A DNA stretch of 64,000 nucleotides from Piromyces finnis (Eukaryota > Neocallimastigomycota > Neocallimastigomycetes > Neocallimastigales > Neocallimastigaceae), in NCBI GenBank assembly GCA_002104945.1, contig MCFH01000004.1, positions 62,001-126,000 of the forward strand. The letters are read 5' to 3'. The stretch's first letter is position 1. Every line of letters starts with the position of its first letter. The position numbers and the translations under genes were made by a program. Positions 46,601 to 54,866 of the stretch are shown piece after piece. The notes beneath the pieces are model-generated. The model was not told where the DNA came from. It was given only the letters and a program-made list of their open reading frames with translations, and did not search any database.

Positions 46601-49097
46601 TATAATTAAAGTTCCTTACTTGAAAAGTTTCTGTATCTTGACTATATGTTTCATTATTATTTTCTTTTTCTAAATTATAATTGTAGTCACCAGGTTCTTC
46701 TTCTAAAAAACCTACGACTCTTTTCACTTTAATTTTCCTTGATTTTATGTCGAATATTCTGTATCCTACTGAAGATTCATCATATCCGATAAAGATTCCC
46801 TCCTTAGTTTTGTCTTGAAATTTTGGAATGTTACTGTCATCTAAATAATACACTTTACATCCAAATACTCTTAAATTTTTATAATCAACTTTTCTGTTGT
46901 ACATTAATTCAAATGGTATTTCACCATTAATTCCACTGTGCGGAACTCGATTATGAACATAGTTCGCTGTTTTCACAGCATCTTCCCAAAAGCGACGACA
47001 TAACCTTGCGTCCATTAACATTGCAGTAGCAGTTTTTATTAACTTTCCATTGAATCTTTCTGCTCTTCCATTCTGCTCCGGATTTCCAGGGACGGTGAAT
47101 TGTTGAGTTATTCCATATTCGTTACATAACTCCTTGAAGTTATTAGAAGTGAATTCAGTTCCATTATCGCTTCTAAGATATTTTACTTTGGATGATAATT
47201 CATTAGTAGTTTTATTCAGCCAATTTCCAAATTCTTTGAAAACATCACTTTTATTCTTGACAAATATTACCCATCCATATCGACTGTAATCATCTAAGAT
47301 ACTTAAAAAGTATACGTTGTCATGAATTGATGGTGTGATTGGACCTACCAAATCGATGTGTACTAGTTCCAAAACACTTGATGCTCTACTATCTGACCTT
47401 TTATGAGGGATTTCTTTCATTTTGCTTCTCATGCATATTGTACAATTGTGAATATTGTTCTTTTCATCATTATTGTTGAAATTCAGATGCCCTATTCTTC
47501 TATGCCAGTATTCACCATTGTTTCGTACATTATCGCACATTGAGTAATTATTAACTACATTACCTTCTTTGATGTACAAATTGAATACATCATATTCATT
47601 TGCTTTAACTTCGTATACATTATCTGTTTTCTTATCTTTTATATATGCAAATACATTATTGTTCTTCTCATCAAAGATTATTTGGTAGCCACTTTTAACT
47701 AACTTGGCAACAGAAATTAAATTTCGTTTTACATCTGGGATGTACATTACATCTTCTAATTTTATTGGTTCTTCATTAATAGATCCATTTACTTCACCCA
47801 TATGTGTTGACTTTGTAGTCGCTCCATTTGCATAATTGATTGGTTCTACATGTTCAAAAACATTTTTGAGAATTCCTATATCTTTGGTAATATGATTAGA
47901 AGCACCAGAATCTAAAGTCCATGTAGTAAAACTTGTAGGTACATTTTCACAAGATACGTAATTGCATGATTTATTATTACATTCATCATTGTTATTGTCA
48001 AATAATGTATTGTAATCAACTGTAAACAAATCTTGATATCCAACTTCTGGTTCAAAGTCTTCAGTGGTTTGTTTATTTACTATTTCACCTGTTGCTAAAA
48101 ATGCTTCCTTGCCTTTATTTTTCTCTTTTCTTAGCCTTCTTGTAACTTCTTCTGAAAGTTCTTTTTGAATACGACATTGTTTTACAGTATGTCCTTTTTG
48201 ATGACAAAAATAACATGTAATGTTTTGTTTATTTTTGTTATTCCAATTTCTTTCTTCATTGGACTTTTCTTTTCCTTTATTTGTATTTTTATTATGATTA
48301 TTACTTTGTTTGTTGCGGTAGTATTTAGTACTTTCCTTTCTTTTATCACCTTTGTAACTACCTTCAACACTAAAGATATGTCTAATTCCGAAGGTTTCAG
48401 ATTTCTCTTTCGGATCAAATTTGTTCATCTTATCTATCATTCTTGCTGTGTCCTTTTTGCATTCTTCCCAGTCTTCATGCTTAAGGACTGTGACTTTCCT
48501 ATATTTTTCTGGTAAGGCTTGATACAGTAAACCAATTTTTTCTTCATCATCTATTTTCACATTTAGTTGTTCTAACTTATTAAAGTTGGAATTTAACTTA
48601 TTTACAAATCTTGAGAAACTTTCTTTCGGGTCGTATTTTAAGGAGTTTGTTTCCTTAATAAGCCTATTCTTTCTTTCTATTTTATCCCCTAAATAAATGT
48701 CTTCTAATAGTTTCCACATTTCGTAGCTTGTTAAAGACCTATCTTGGATATCTTGTTGGCAGTTTGGGCCTAAAGTATACCTAATTAAAAATTGGATATT
48801 CCTATCTGTTTTTAAGTCATCTTCGGTTACGTTCTTATCATAGTAGGTATTGATTTCAAAAGGTGCCTTTAGATATTCTTCTCCGTCGATATCCATTCCT
48901 TCGTCACTTTTGATCTTTGGGGTTTTGTTTTCATCAACCCAATCTTCAAGACCATAATAATTTAAAATATTCCTCATAAACATTTGCCACGTTATGAAAT
49001 TTTTATTGTTCAATTCATAAGTGACCTTTCCTAGCATAACGGTAGGATCGAATATAGGAATTGATCCAGTATCTCCGTTAGATTTTCTTTTTGACAT
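43644..49097 (-). CDS. Copia Gag-Pol polyprotein
   Basis: One frame of 1817 aa in Ty1/copia order: Gag, protease, integrase, reverse transcriptase, RNase H. Gag ends with a CCHC knuckle (CYFCHQKGHTVKQC, about residues 293-306). Protease has the LDSGASNHI active site near 395. Integrase has an HHCC zinc site (HRRIGHLNFN..CTICMRSK), HIDLVGPI, RSDNGTEF near 641 and NPEQNGRAERFN, supplying the Asp-Asp-Glu triad. A long Asn/Glu/Lys-rich linker of about 450 residues separates integrase from reverse transcriptase, longer than I expect for copia elements. Reverse transcriptase has YVDDILITGK near 1507. RNase H has VDSDYGGDEETRKSTTGF near 1667 and ends normally (HIDIKYHKVRELI). Because Gag and Pol share one frame, no frameshift is needed; how the Gag:Pol ratio is kept is not visible here. 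Confidence 0.97.
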   Translation of the reverse strand: MSKRKSNGDTGSIPIFDPTVMLGKVTYELNNKNFITWQMFMRNILNYYGLEDWVDENKTPKIKSDEGMDIDGEEYLKAPFEINTYYDKNVTEDDLKTDRNIQFLIRYTLGPNCQQDIQDRSLTSYEMWKLLEDIYLGDKIERKNRLIKETNSLKYDPKESFSRFVNKLNSNFNKLEQLNVKIDDEEKIGLLYQALPEKYRKVTVLKHEDWEECKKDTARMIDKMNKFDPKEKSETFGIRHIFSVEGSYKGDKRKESTKYYRNKQSNNHNKNTNKGKEKSNEERNWNNKNKQNITCYFCHQKGHTVKQCRIQKELSEEVTRRLRKEKNKGKEAFLATGEIVNKQTTEDFEPEVGYQDLFTVDYNTLFDNNNDECNNKSCNYVSCENVPTSFTTWTLDSGASNHITKDIGILKNVFEHVEPINYANGATTKSTHMGEVNGSINEEPIKLEDVMYIPDVKRNLISVAKLVKSGYQIIFDEKNNNVFAYIKDKKTDNVYEVKANEYDVFNLYIKEGNVVNNYSMCDNVRNNGEYWHRRIGHLNFNNNDEKNNIHNCTICMRSKMKEIPHKRSDSRASSVLELVHIDLVGPITPSIHDNVYFLSILDDYSRYGWVIFVKNKSDVFKEFGNWLNKTTNELSSKVKYLRSDNGTEFTSNNFKELCNEYGITQQFTVPGNPEQNGRAERFNGKLIKTATAMLMDARLCRRFWEDAVKTANYVHNRVPHSGINGEIPFELMYNRKVDYKNLRVFGCKVYYLDDSNIPKFQDKTKEGIFIGYDESSVGYRIFDIKSRKIKVKRVVGFLEEEPGDYNYNLEKENNNETYSQDTETFQVRNFNYMYDKENENNNNKDKKEKDISNENDKLMNENLETLNDKTSNKEDLKEVNYEEKFRNIEEKLDKLTSLLNKEKNNSSESFMQVCEDTNDSNMNIEDSEEEDLNLLDYIKLKEKKKERLNKNNYQKIEEMEENKEIKISTSMESVSETNKEKENNNDISGSNDGNINNFTLEENNLKYNNLKYNSADETEICEIKEVNIKRNDDKKNKNINSKDNSNISKDNKRNNKYLNAKGNVYFIEENSDIVNKNELIEEVLKTPSEMEINDLTGEIDNNDFLNILSPDIDLGTRKKIDFENIESVKNNINKNNRKEIENNYSNVKVNYKNEEYYKKNYIPINENEIRRNLNKENINIPEEKSKFKNISDEKESNLNNQNKKEYNLRNLKNKNEIKDPINKDKSKKKFFDKKKLLSKQNFLNKRNLNRKLKSNKNFKLNENHPPKEEKFPRKRKLVPSEDVIEEKFSKPHEHEPEKKKIKEVALTIAQIKEPNSYNDIFKRKDKDKWIKAIEAELLNMKERKVFKRIDEVPEDANIIDSRWVFKIKRNSTGEIEKYKARLVARGFTQEYGEDYNETFSPTLKQDSLRILIGIAAINNYKIHQLDVKAAYLYADLKEDIYMKAPEGDKMYKKGLWKLNKALYGLKQAAREWNNNISNTLIELGFQKLVSEPCIFIKTKNNKLVCLVGIYVDDILITGKKEEIDKTIKLIKEKYVITDVGDANFIIGIKVETLKDGYLLHQERYLKDILHKFGLENCRGSKTTTPIKNDEQLNQPFDPTTYRAAIGSLLYLAIGTRPDILFSVTKASRFSQNPTIQNWKNVLQIFKYLKENPHYGIRFERNLNLKIFVDSDYGGDEETRKSTTGFVFLLGNGPTSWYSKLQKCVSTSTAEAEYYGLCECSKQALWYRNIFSELKIKEECLKINIDNQATIYNANNETINPKSKHIDIKYHKVRELIKENKISLEYIKSEENLADGFTKYLNKNKMKIFRDSLLYKYK

Positions 49098-49125
49098 ATT
49101 AAAAAAAAAACTTACTTAAATATAA

Positions 49126-49146
49126 GAGCAATTGAGACTCTTAATC
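49126..49146 (-). other. Primer-binding site matching tRNA-Lys(CUU) anticodon arm
   Basis: Directly after the 5' LTR, the element reads GATTAAGAGTCTCAATTG. Its complement contains TGAGACTCTTAATC, the anticodon stem-loop of eukaryotic tRNA-Lys(CUU) up to about position 40. This implies priming by a 5' half-tRNA cut in the anticodon arm, rather than by a mature tRNA 3' end. Confidence 0.75.
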
Positions 49147-49381
49147 TGTCAGATAAATTTAGTTTACACTTAAATTTATTTATAAAACTATTTGGGTTTT
49201 TATAATCTTTTATTTATTTATATTTATTTTATAATATAAATATTGTAACTTTCTTAAAATCTTTTTATTAAAAAATAACCAAAGAATAAAAATGTAGTAC
49301 AATATTAATTTATAATTTTATAAAATACAAATACATAAAAAATACATAAAATATTATTTTGGAATGTATTTTATTTTCACA
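49147..49381 (-). repeat. 5' LTR of the copia element
   Basis: 235 bp, apparently identical to the other LTR, and directly followed by the GTATC target duplication. It would supply the promoter and the R region. Confidence 0.96.
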
Positions 49382-49386
49382 GTATC

Positions 49387-50720
49387 TAATGATAAATACT
49401 AAAAATTAAAAAACAAATAAATCTAGGTATAATCTATCTATGCATGTATTTTTTAACATAAAGAAATTTCTTTTCTTTTTTTTTTTTTTTTTTTTTTAAA
49501 ATTTGAGTAATATTTCATTATAATATTATAATCTTTTTTATTGTATTATATTTTTGATAATAATATACAAAATCAATTTTTTATTAATATTAAAATTGAA
49601 ATTGTGGATTTTTTTATTTTTAAAATAAAGTTTTATTATTTAACGATAAATCAAATAGAAAAAAAATACCAAGAATTACAGGTTAAAATATATTTATTTC
49701 CAATTTTATTATTTTGCCTATAGTTAAATCATGTGTATAAATAAAATTTCATTTATATATGTACCAAGAACATAAATAATATTAATAAATATGTACTTTT
49801 TAATATAAAGAAATTAAATATCATTTTTTATCTTATCTCACGTTTTTTCAATTTTGATAAAAATTTAATTTATCATAAATGGAAGCATAAAACATTATTA
49901 TTTGTTACAGATAAAACGACAAAAAAATAAAAAATGATAAATAAAATAAATGAATAAATAACTATAAAATATATAAATCTATTAGTTTTTTTAAATAAAT
50001 TAATAAATAAATAATTAAATAAATTACTCTTTTTCTATCATAATTTTTTTATTTATTCCCACAAAGAATTTTTTTAAGCCAAAAAGATTGGTAAAATTTC
50101 AATTTTTTATAGATAAGATGTCCTAATGAAATTTTAAAATATAATCAATTTTTATTTTTTTTCTTTTTCTTTATAGTGTACTTTTTTATTAGTAGAATTA
50201 AGAAAAAAAAAAAATCGATTTTTTTATCAATTTTATTTAAAAGAAATATTAAAAAAAAAAAAAAAAGAAAAATAATCAATGACTTTTATTTATTTTTTAA
50301 TAATAGTAATTAACATATATAATAAATTTTTTATGTAGAAGCATTCAACCTTTTTCATTATTTTACTACGGTTTATAACAGTGATATTATAAATCATTTA
50401 CAATCTTATAATATTATTATTAATATTTAAATACTTTATTTTAAAATCATTTTTTATTAATATTTAATATTTAAAATTTAATATATTACATTATATAATA
50501 GTATATATAATTTTTAATTAAATAATATAAATGTTATCAGAAAAATTTATTGAATTTAATAATTTTGATAGAAAAATTAAAATTTAATATATAATTCAAT
50601 ATTGAAATATACATATTAAAATATACTATAATATATAATCATAATAAATTTTTATATTGTGTACAAATTTTTAACCTAAAAAATATTAATTAAAATTTTA
50701 AAATAATTTGTTGGTCCGAG
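49387..50720. other. AT-rich intergenic DNA
   Basis: No gene. A poly-T run lies at about 49478-49497. The frame at 49541-49723 is low-complexity. Confidence 0.6.
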
Positions 50721-50727
50721 TATAAAT
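50721..50727 (+). promoter_or_regulatory. TATA-like element of the glutamate dehydrogenase gene
   Basis: TATAAATA starts at 50721, 81 bases before the ATG, within a short locally less AT-rich stretch (TTGGTCCGAG, then TTGCCAGTTTGAGGG). A TTTTAG acceptor-like site just before the ATG could end a leader intron, but no donor is certain. Confidence 0.45.
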
Positions 50728-50801
50728 ATGAAGAAATTTGCCAGTTTGAGGGATTTTACTTCACTAACAAATAATTATTTATTTTAGTATAGTAAAACAA
50801 C

Positions 50802-52241
50802 ATGTCTGATATTGAATTCACTCACGGTATCGAACCAGAATTCGAACAAGCTCGTGACGAAATCGTCAAGTCTTTAACTGAATCCACTGTTTTCGAAAAG
50901 AACCCAGAACTCAAGAGATGTCTTCCAGTTATTGTTGAACCAGAAAGAGTCATCCAATTCCGTGTTACTTGGGAAGATGATGAAGGTAACACCAGAATCA
51001 ACAAGGGTTACCGTGTCCAATTCAACTCTGCTATTGGTCCATACAAGGGTGGTTTAAGATTCCATCCATCTGTTAACCTTTCCATCCTTAAGTTCTTAGG
51101 TTTTGAACAAATCTTCAAGAACGCTTTAACCGGTCTCCCAATCGGTGGTGGTAAGGGTGGTTCCAACTTCGACCCACACGACAAGTCTGACAATGAAATC
51201 AGAAGATTCTGTCAAGCTTTCATGACTGAACTCCACCGTCACATTGGTGCTGATATTGATGTTCCAGCTGGTGATATTGGTGTTGGTGGTCGTGAAATTG
51301 GTTTCTTATACGGTGCCTACAAGCGTCTTCAACAAAAGCGTGACTTTGGTGTCCTCACTGGTAAGGATACTCGTTACGGTCTTAACGGTTCTTTCATCCG
51401 TCCAGAAGCTACTGGTTACGGTTTAATTTACTTCGTCTTAAACATGCTCACTTACATGGGTCAAGACATTAAGGGTAAGTACTGTGCTGTCTCTGGTTCC
51501 GGTAATGTTGCCCAATTCGCCGCTAAGAAGTTAATCGATCTTGGTGCTATTGTTATGTCCTTATCTGACTCTCGTGGTGCCCTTATTGTTAAGGATGCTG
51601 CCAAGCCATTCACTCACGCTGATATCGACTTCATTGCCGATCTTAAGGTCAGAAAGGGTTCCCTTGAAGAAATCAAGGACGACCGTTTCACTTGGTTACC
51701 AGGTCAAAGACCATGGAAGAACCTTCCAAAGGTTGACATTGCTCTTCCATGTGCTACTCAAAACGAAAATGATGCTGATGATGTTGAAGCTTTAGTTAAG
51801 GCCGGATGTTTCCTTATTGCTGAAGGTTCCAACATGGGTTCCACTGATGCTGCTGTCCAAAAGATGGAAGCTCTCCGTGTTGCCTACAACGAATCTGTTA
51901 AGGCTGGTAAGCCAACTGGTCAATTCTGGTACGCTCCAGGTAAGGCCTCCAATGCTGGTGGTGTTGCCGTTTCTGCTCTCGAAATGGCCCAAAACTCTCA
52001 ACGTATGACCTGGACTCCAGCTCGTGTTGACGAAGAATTAAACAACATCATGACCAACATCTTCAACGAATCTGTTGACAACTCTGCCACTTACACTCGT
52101 GAAGTTCTTGGTGAAGTTAAGGCTTCTGCTAACAAGGCTGATGCTGCTGTTTCCGCTCTTCCATCTCTTGTCCAAGGTGCCAACATTACTGGTTTCATTA
52201 AGGTTGCCAACGCCATGAAGGTCCACGGTGACTGGTGGTAA
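50802..52241 (+). CDS. GDH: NADP-type glutamate dehydrogenase
   Basis: It catalyses reductive amination of 2-oxoglutarate with ammonium, the main ammonium-assimilation reaction in many fungi, probably in the cytosol. The single exon codes for 479 aa, slightly longer than the usual 450 or so. It shows YKGGLRFHPSVNL at 81-93, the catalytic-lysine loop LPIGGGKGGSNFDP at 112-125 (K118), DVPAGDIGVGGREIGF, the dinucleotide-fold AVSGSGNVAQFAA, the substrate-site PCATQNE and AEGSNMGST, and a family C-terminus (NAMKVHGDWW). The bacterial/fungal small hexameric class is clear. Cofactor preference for NADP is inferred from the class, not proven. Codon choice is strongly biased to C-ending codons (AAC, TTC, GGT/GCC) in contrast to neighbours, indicating high expression. 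Confidence 0.97.
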   Translation: MSDIEFTHGIEPEFEQARDEIVKSLTESTVFEKNPELKRCLPVIVEPERVIQFRVTWEDDEGNTRINKGYRVQFNSAIGPYKGGLRFHPSVNLSILKFLGFEQIFKNALTGLPIGGGKGGSNFDPHDKSDNEIRRFCQAFMTELHRHIGADIDVPAGDIGVGGREIGFLYGAYKRLQQKRDFGVLTGKDTRYGLNGSFIRPEATGYGLIYFVLNMLTYMGQDIKGKYCAVSGSGNVAQFAAKKLIDLGAIVMSLSDSRGALIVKDAAKPFTHADIDFIADLKVRKGSLEEIKDDRFTWLPGQRPWKNLPKVDIALPCATQNENDADDVEALVKAGCFLIAEGSNMGSTDAAVQKMEALRVAYNESVKAGKPTGQFWYAPGKASNAGGVAVSALEMAQNSQRMTWTPARVDEELNNIMTNIFNESVDNSATYTREVLGEVKASANKADAAVSALPSLVQGANITGFIKVANAMKVHGDWW

Positions 52242-53080
52242 ATTAATTCACCCCATAACTAAATTATGGAAACCAATAGTTCCTTTTAAATAAAGGAAAA
52301 AAGAAACATTAATAACTAAATTTTATCACTACAAGAAATACTAAAATAAATAAATATTAAAATAAAACATTTACTACTATCCTATTTGTTTTAAGGGGAA
52401 AATAATGAATTTCTTATAGCGAATAAACGTAATCCTCAAAAAATACCAAAAAAAAAATGTATAATAAATAATCATAATTTAATAATAAATAATAAAATAT
52501 CTATTTAGATGTAATAATAATTTAGATTTAAACTATTAAAGCTATAAAATAAAATTGCAAATAAAAATTTTTATAAAATTAACAAAAATGTTGTCTTTTA
52601 TTTTGTGTGTTTTTAAAATTAAAAATTATAATAAATATTTGTCGTTTAGTCAGAATTCATTTAGATATTGTTAAAACTTGAATATATATATATATTCTAG
52701 TGTGTACACTAAAATATTTATATTCCTTCTTGGGGGAAGAAGTTTTAATAATATCAATTACTATTCAAGGGAATGGAAAGAACTTTGAAAGTGTCAGATT
52801 TAATCGGGCACTTACGAAGGAATACCATTCTTGACGATGACAGTGGAATTTCTAATCAAAATCATGCCTTTTGTTATTGGCCAGTAATGGTCAGTGTTCA
52901 AAAGGTTTGACTCGATGTCCCATTGGAAGAAGTTAAATACATTTATTATTAGAATACATTATATCCAATTTTTATTCATTTGTGTTTATTTAAACATTTT
53001 TTTTTTAATTTTATTTTTTATAACATGATAACATGCATTATAATTTTAATTAAAGCAACAATAAAGTTTAAAAATATTTG
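52242..53080. other. Intergenic DNA with an unexplained less AT-rich island
   Basis: The GDH 3' flank is AT-rich. From about 52725 to 52935 composition rises sharply and a hairpin, CTTCTT-GGGGG-AAGAAG, lies at about 52728-52745. Broken coding-like pieces are readable on both strands (minus: NFFQWDIESNLLNTDHYWPI), but none is long or recognised. A gene relic or an RNA gene is possible. Confidence 0.45.
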
Positions 53081-53094
53081 ATGTTGTTAAAAAA

Positions 53095-54488
53095 CCCTCT
53101 TGGGTACGTGCCTTCATTTATTTAATAAATGTAGTTTCTCAAGGGGGTCTACTCATGCTGAGAGAGTAGAAAGAATTAAATCCAAGTATTGCGCAATGGA
53201 TGCTTGGTTAGTCTTTATTTGGAAATATTATTAGGACTAAGCTCATGGTACTGAGCGAACAGAGTCGATAATTTGAGTGTTAGTTGTTATATCATATATC
53301 CCTTACACCTTCAACTTATTTTAGATAGTAGTTGCTTTAACAACCTTTATAACATATTATTTTAAACTTAAAATTGTTTGATTCGGTAGTATTAAATACT
53401 GATTTTGAATATTTCTTGATTTCATTTTTTATTTTAGCTTTCATCGATAATTTGTTATCCCAGTTTACTACTTATTCTCTTTGTTCTTTTATTCCTTTTT
53501 TATTCTTTATATGTTGATTAGTCAGATAGTTTTGTTTTTTCAGTTAGTTTGTTATTCCTTTCATTTATTCTTGAGTTTCGTGTGGGGTGCGGCTTTCATT
53601 ACTATAATCATATTTAATCTTTTATTTTTTTTTTCTATTTTTATTATTTTCGAGGGGCGCGGCTTTTTTATTTTTCCTTTATGATTTTATATGATTCTAG
53701 TAATATCTTTTTTTATTTCTTATTTTTTGTAACTCTAGATTTTCCAAGGAATCTCTTTTCTACTAACATTCCTTTGTATACTTTTTCTATCTCTTTTCTA
53801 TATATATATATATTTCTTATACTTTATATTATATGTATATTTATATATTTGTATAACTTAATTAGGTTTATTATGGACTATTATGGTAAGTATTAACACC
53901 TTTTTTTTAACACTTTTATTATCAAAGCTTCTATCCTGGAAAATCGAGTATTCTATTTTTATATTGTAAATACTACTCTTGTTTCAATTTTATCTTTAAA
54001 AAAAAAAAAAATTTTTATTATGTTTACCCAAAATTCTTCAACTTTTTTCCATTATTTTTGATATAACAACTTTTCACTCTTATTATCTCTCTACCTTACA
54101 ACATAAACAACCTAAATGAATGTTCAATTTCAACAATCAGAATCAACACAATACAATAATCATCCAATAAATTATACAATTCTTATAAATATAAAGAGCT
54201 TTCAAAATACAGTTATAATACAGAAATCCAAAGTGATAGATATTCAAAATTTATTTTCCCGTTTAAAGTCTTCAGTAGAGTTAGAACTAAGTTTGTCAAC
54301 AACTTAGCCACTTTTCCAGTTATAAAATTTAAAATATTGTTTGACAAATAATCCACTAGCTATATAATATATCCGTCTTTACTATTATTATTTTTATTTT
54401 ACAATATATTTTATTCATTATCTTATTTATATCATTATATCAATACTTCAAATTATTAATATCTATTGTCATAAGAAGTTCTTTCAAA
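53095..54488 (+). other. LINE 5' region
   Basis: Begins with a stem (ACCCTCTTG pairing with CAAGGGGGT about 60 bases on, one G-U pair) in a 250-bp less AT-rich block, then Phe/Ile-rich T-rich sequence with two GGGG(T/C)GCGGCTTT motifs near 53584 and 53653. A 63-codon frame (54116-54307, starting MNVQFQQSESTQYNN) could be an ORF1 remnant. The internal promoter is not identifiable. Confidence 0.6.
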
Positions 54489-54866
54489 ATGAACAATACC
54501 AATTGTACTGTACCTACCTTATGACGTGGTCTTCGTTTCTTCGGATCTAACTCCAATAAATCATATCTAATTTTTATCCATGATCTTAGTTCATGGTCCA
54601 AACAACGACTAATGGAATTTCTTTTAAAGGACATTCAACCTTTCAATGATATTCTTCAATCCCTCACCAAAAAATATTCACAATCACTCGGTACCTATTT
54701 CATTCTAAAAGTCAATGGAAAATGCCCGCTTAAAGCCATGTTACTTATTCATTCACTTTCTAAAAAACTCCCAATCTCTAGTAAAATATCTTGGAAATTC
54801 ATTGATAAGCTCAAAAACAATAGATCATACAAAAACAAACGATCCATCAAATCCACTACTGGTTAA
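54489..54866 (+). pseudogene. LINE ORF1-like segment with in-frame TGA
   Basis: Read from ATG 54489, the frame gives MNNTNCTVPTL, a TGA at 54522, then RGLRFFGSNSNKSYLIFI and onward to a TAA at 54864. From ATG 54612 the intact part is 84 codons (MEFLLKDIQPFNDILQSLTK..., Lys/Ser-rich, basic). No known ORF1 fold (RRM or zinc knuckle) is seen. It lies in exactly the same frame as the endonuclease, so it may be the N-terminus of a single polyprotein. Confidence 0.6.

Larger units (their letters stand above)
43387..49381 (-). mobile_element. Complete Ty1/copia LTR retrotransposon
   Basis: A 5,995-bp element transcribed on the minus strand. Two 235-bp LTRs (TG...CA ends) show no difference on comparison. 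They are bounded by a perfect 5-bp target duplication, GTATC, at 43382-43386 and 49382-49386. Inside are a primer-binding site next to the 5' LTR, a single 1817-codon gag-pol frame without a stop, and a polypurine tract (GGGGGAG) directly before the 3' LTR. All parts needed for autonomous movement appear present, so the insertion should be recent. It sits between the LRR gene and glutamate dehydrogenase and disrupts no recognised gene. Confidence 0.97.

Noticed and set aside
43382-49386. Classification of the element as Ty3/gypsy
   Set aside because: Integrase precedes reverse transcriptase and the motifs (LDSGASNHI, YVDDILI) are copia type.
49541-49723. Frame of 60 codons
   Set aside because: Low-complexity AT-rich translation in the flank of the copia element.
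53481-53896. Two Phe/Leu-rich frames in tandem looking like membrane proteins
   Set aside because: They lie in the T-rich 5' region of the LINE and have no start context or homology; the hydrophobicity comes from T runs.
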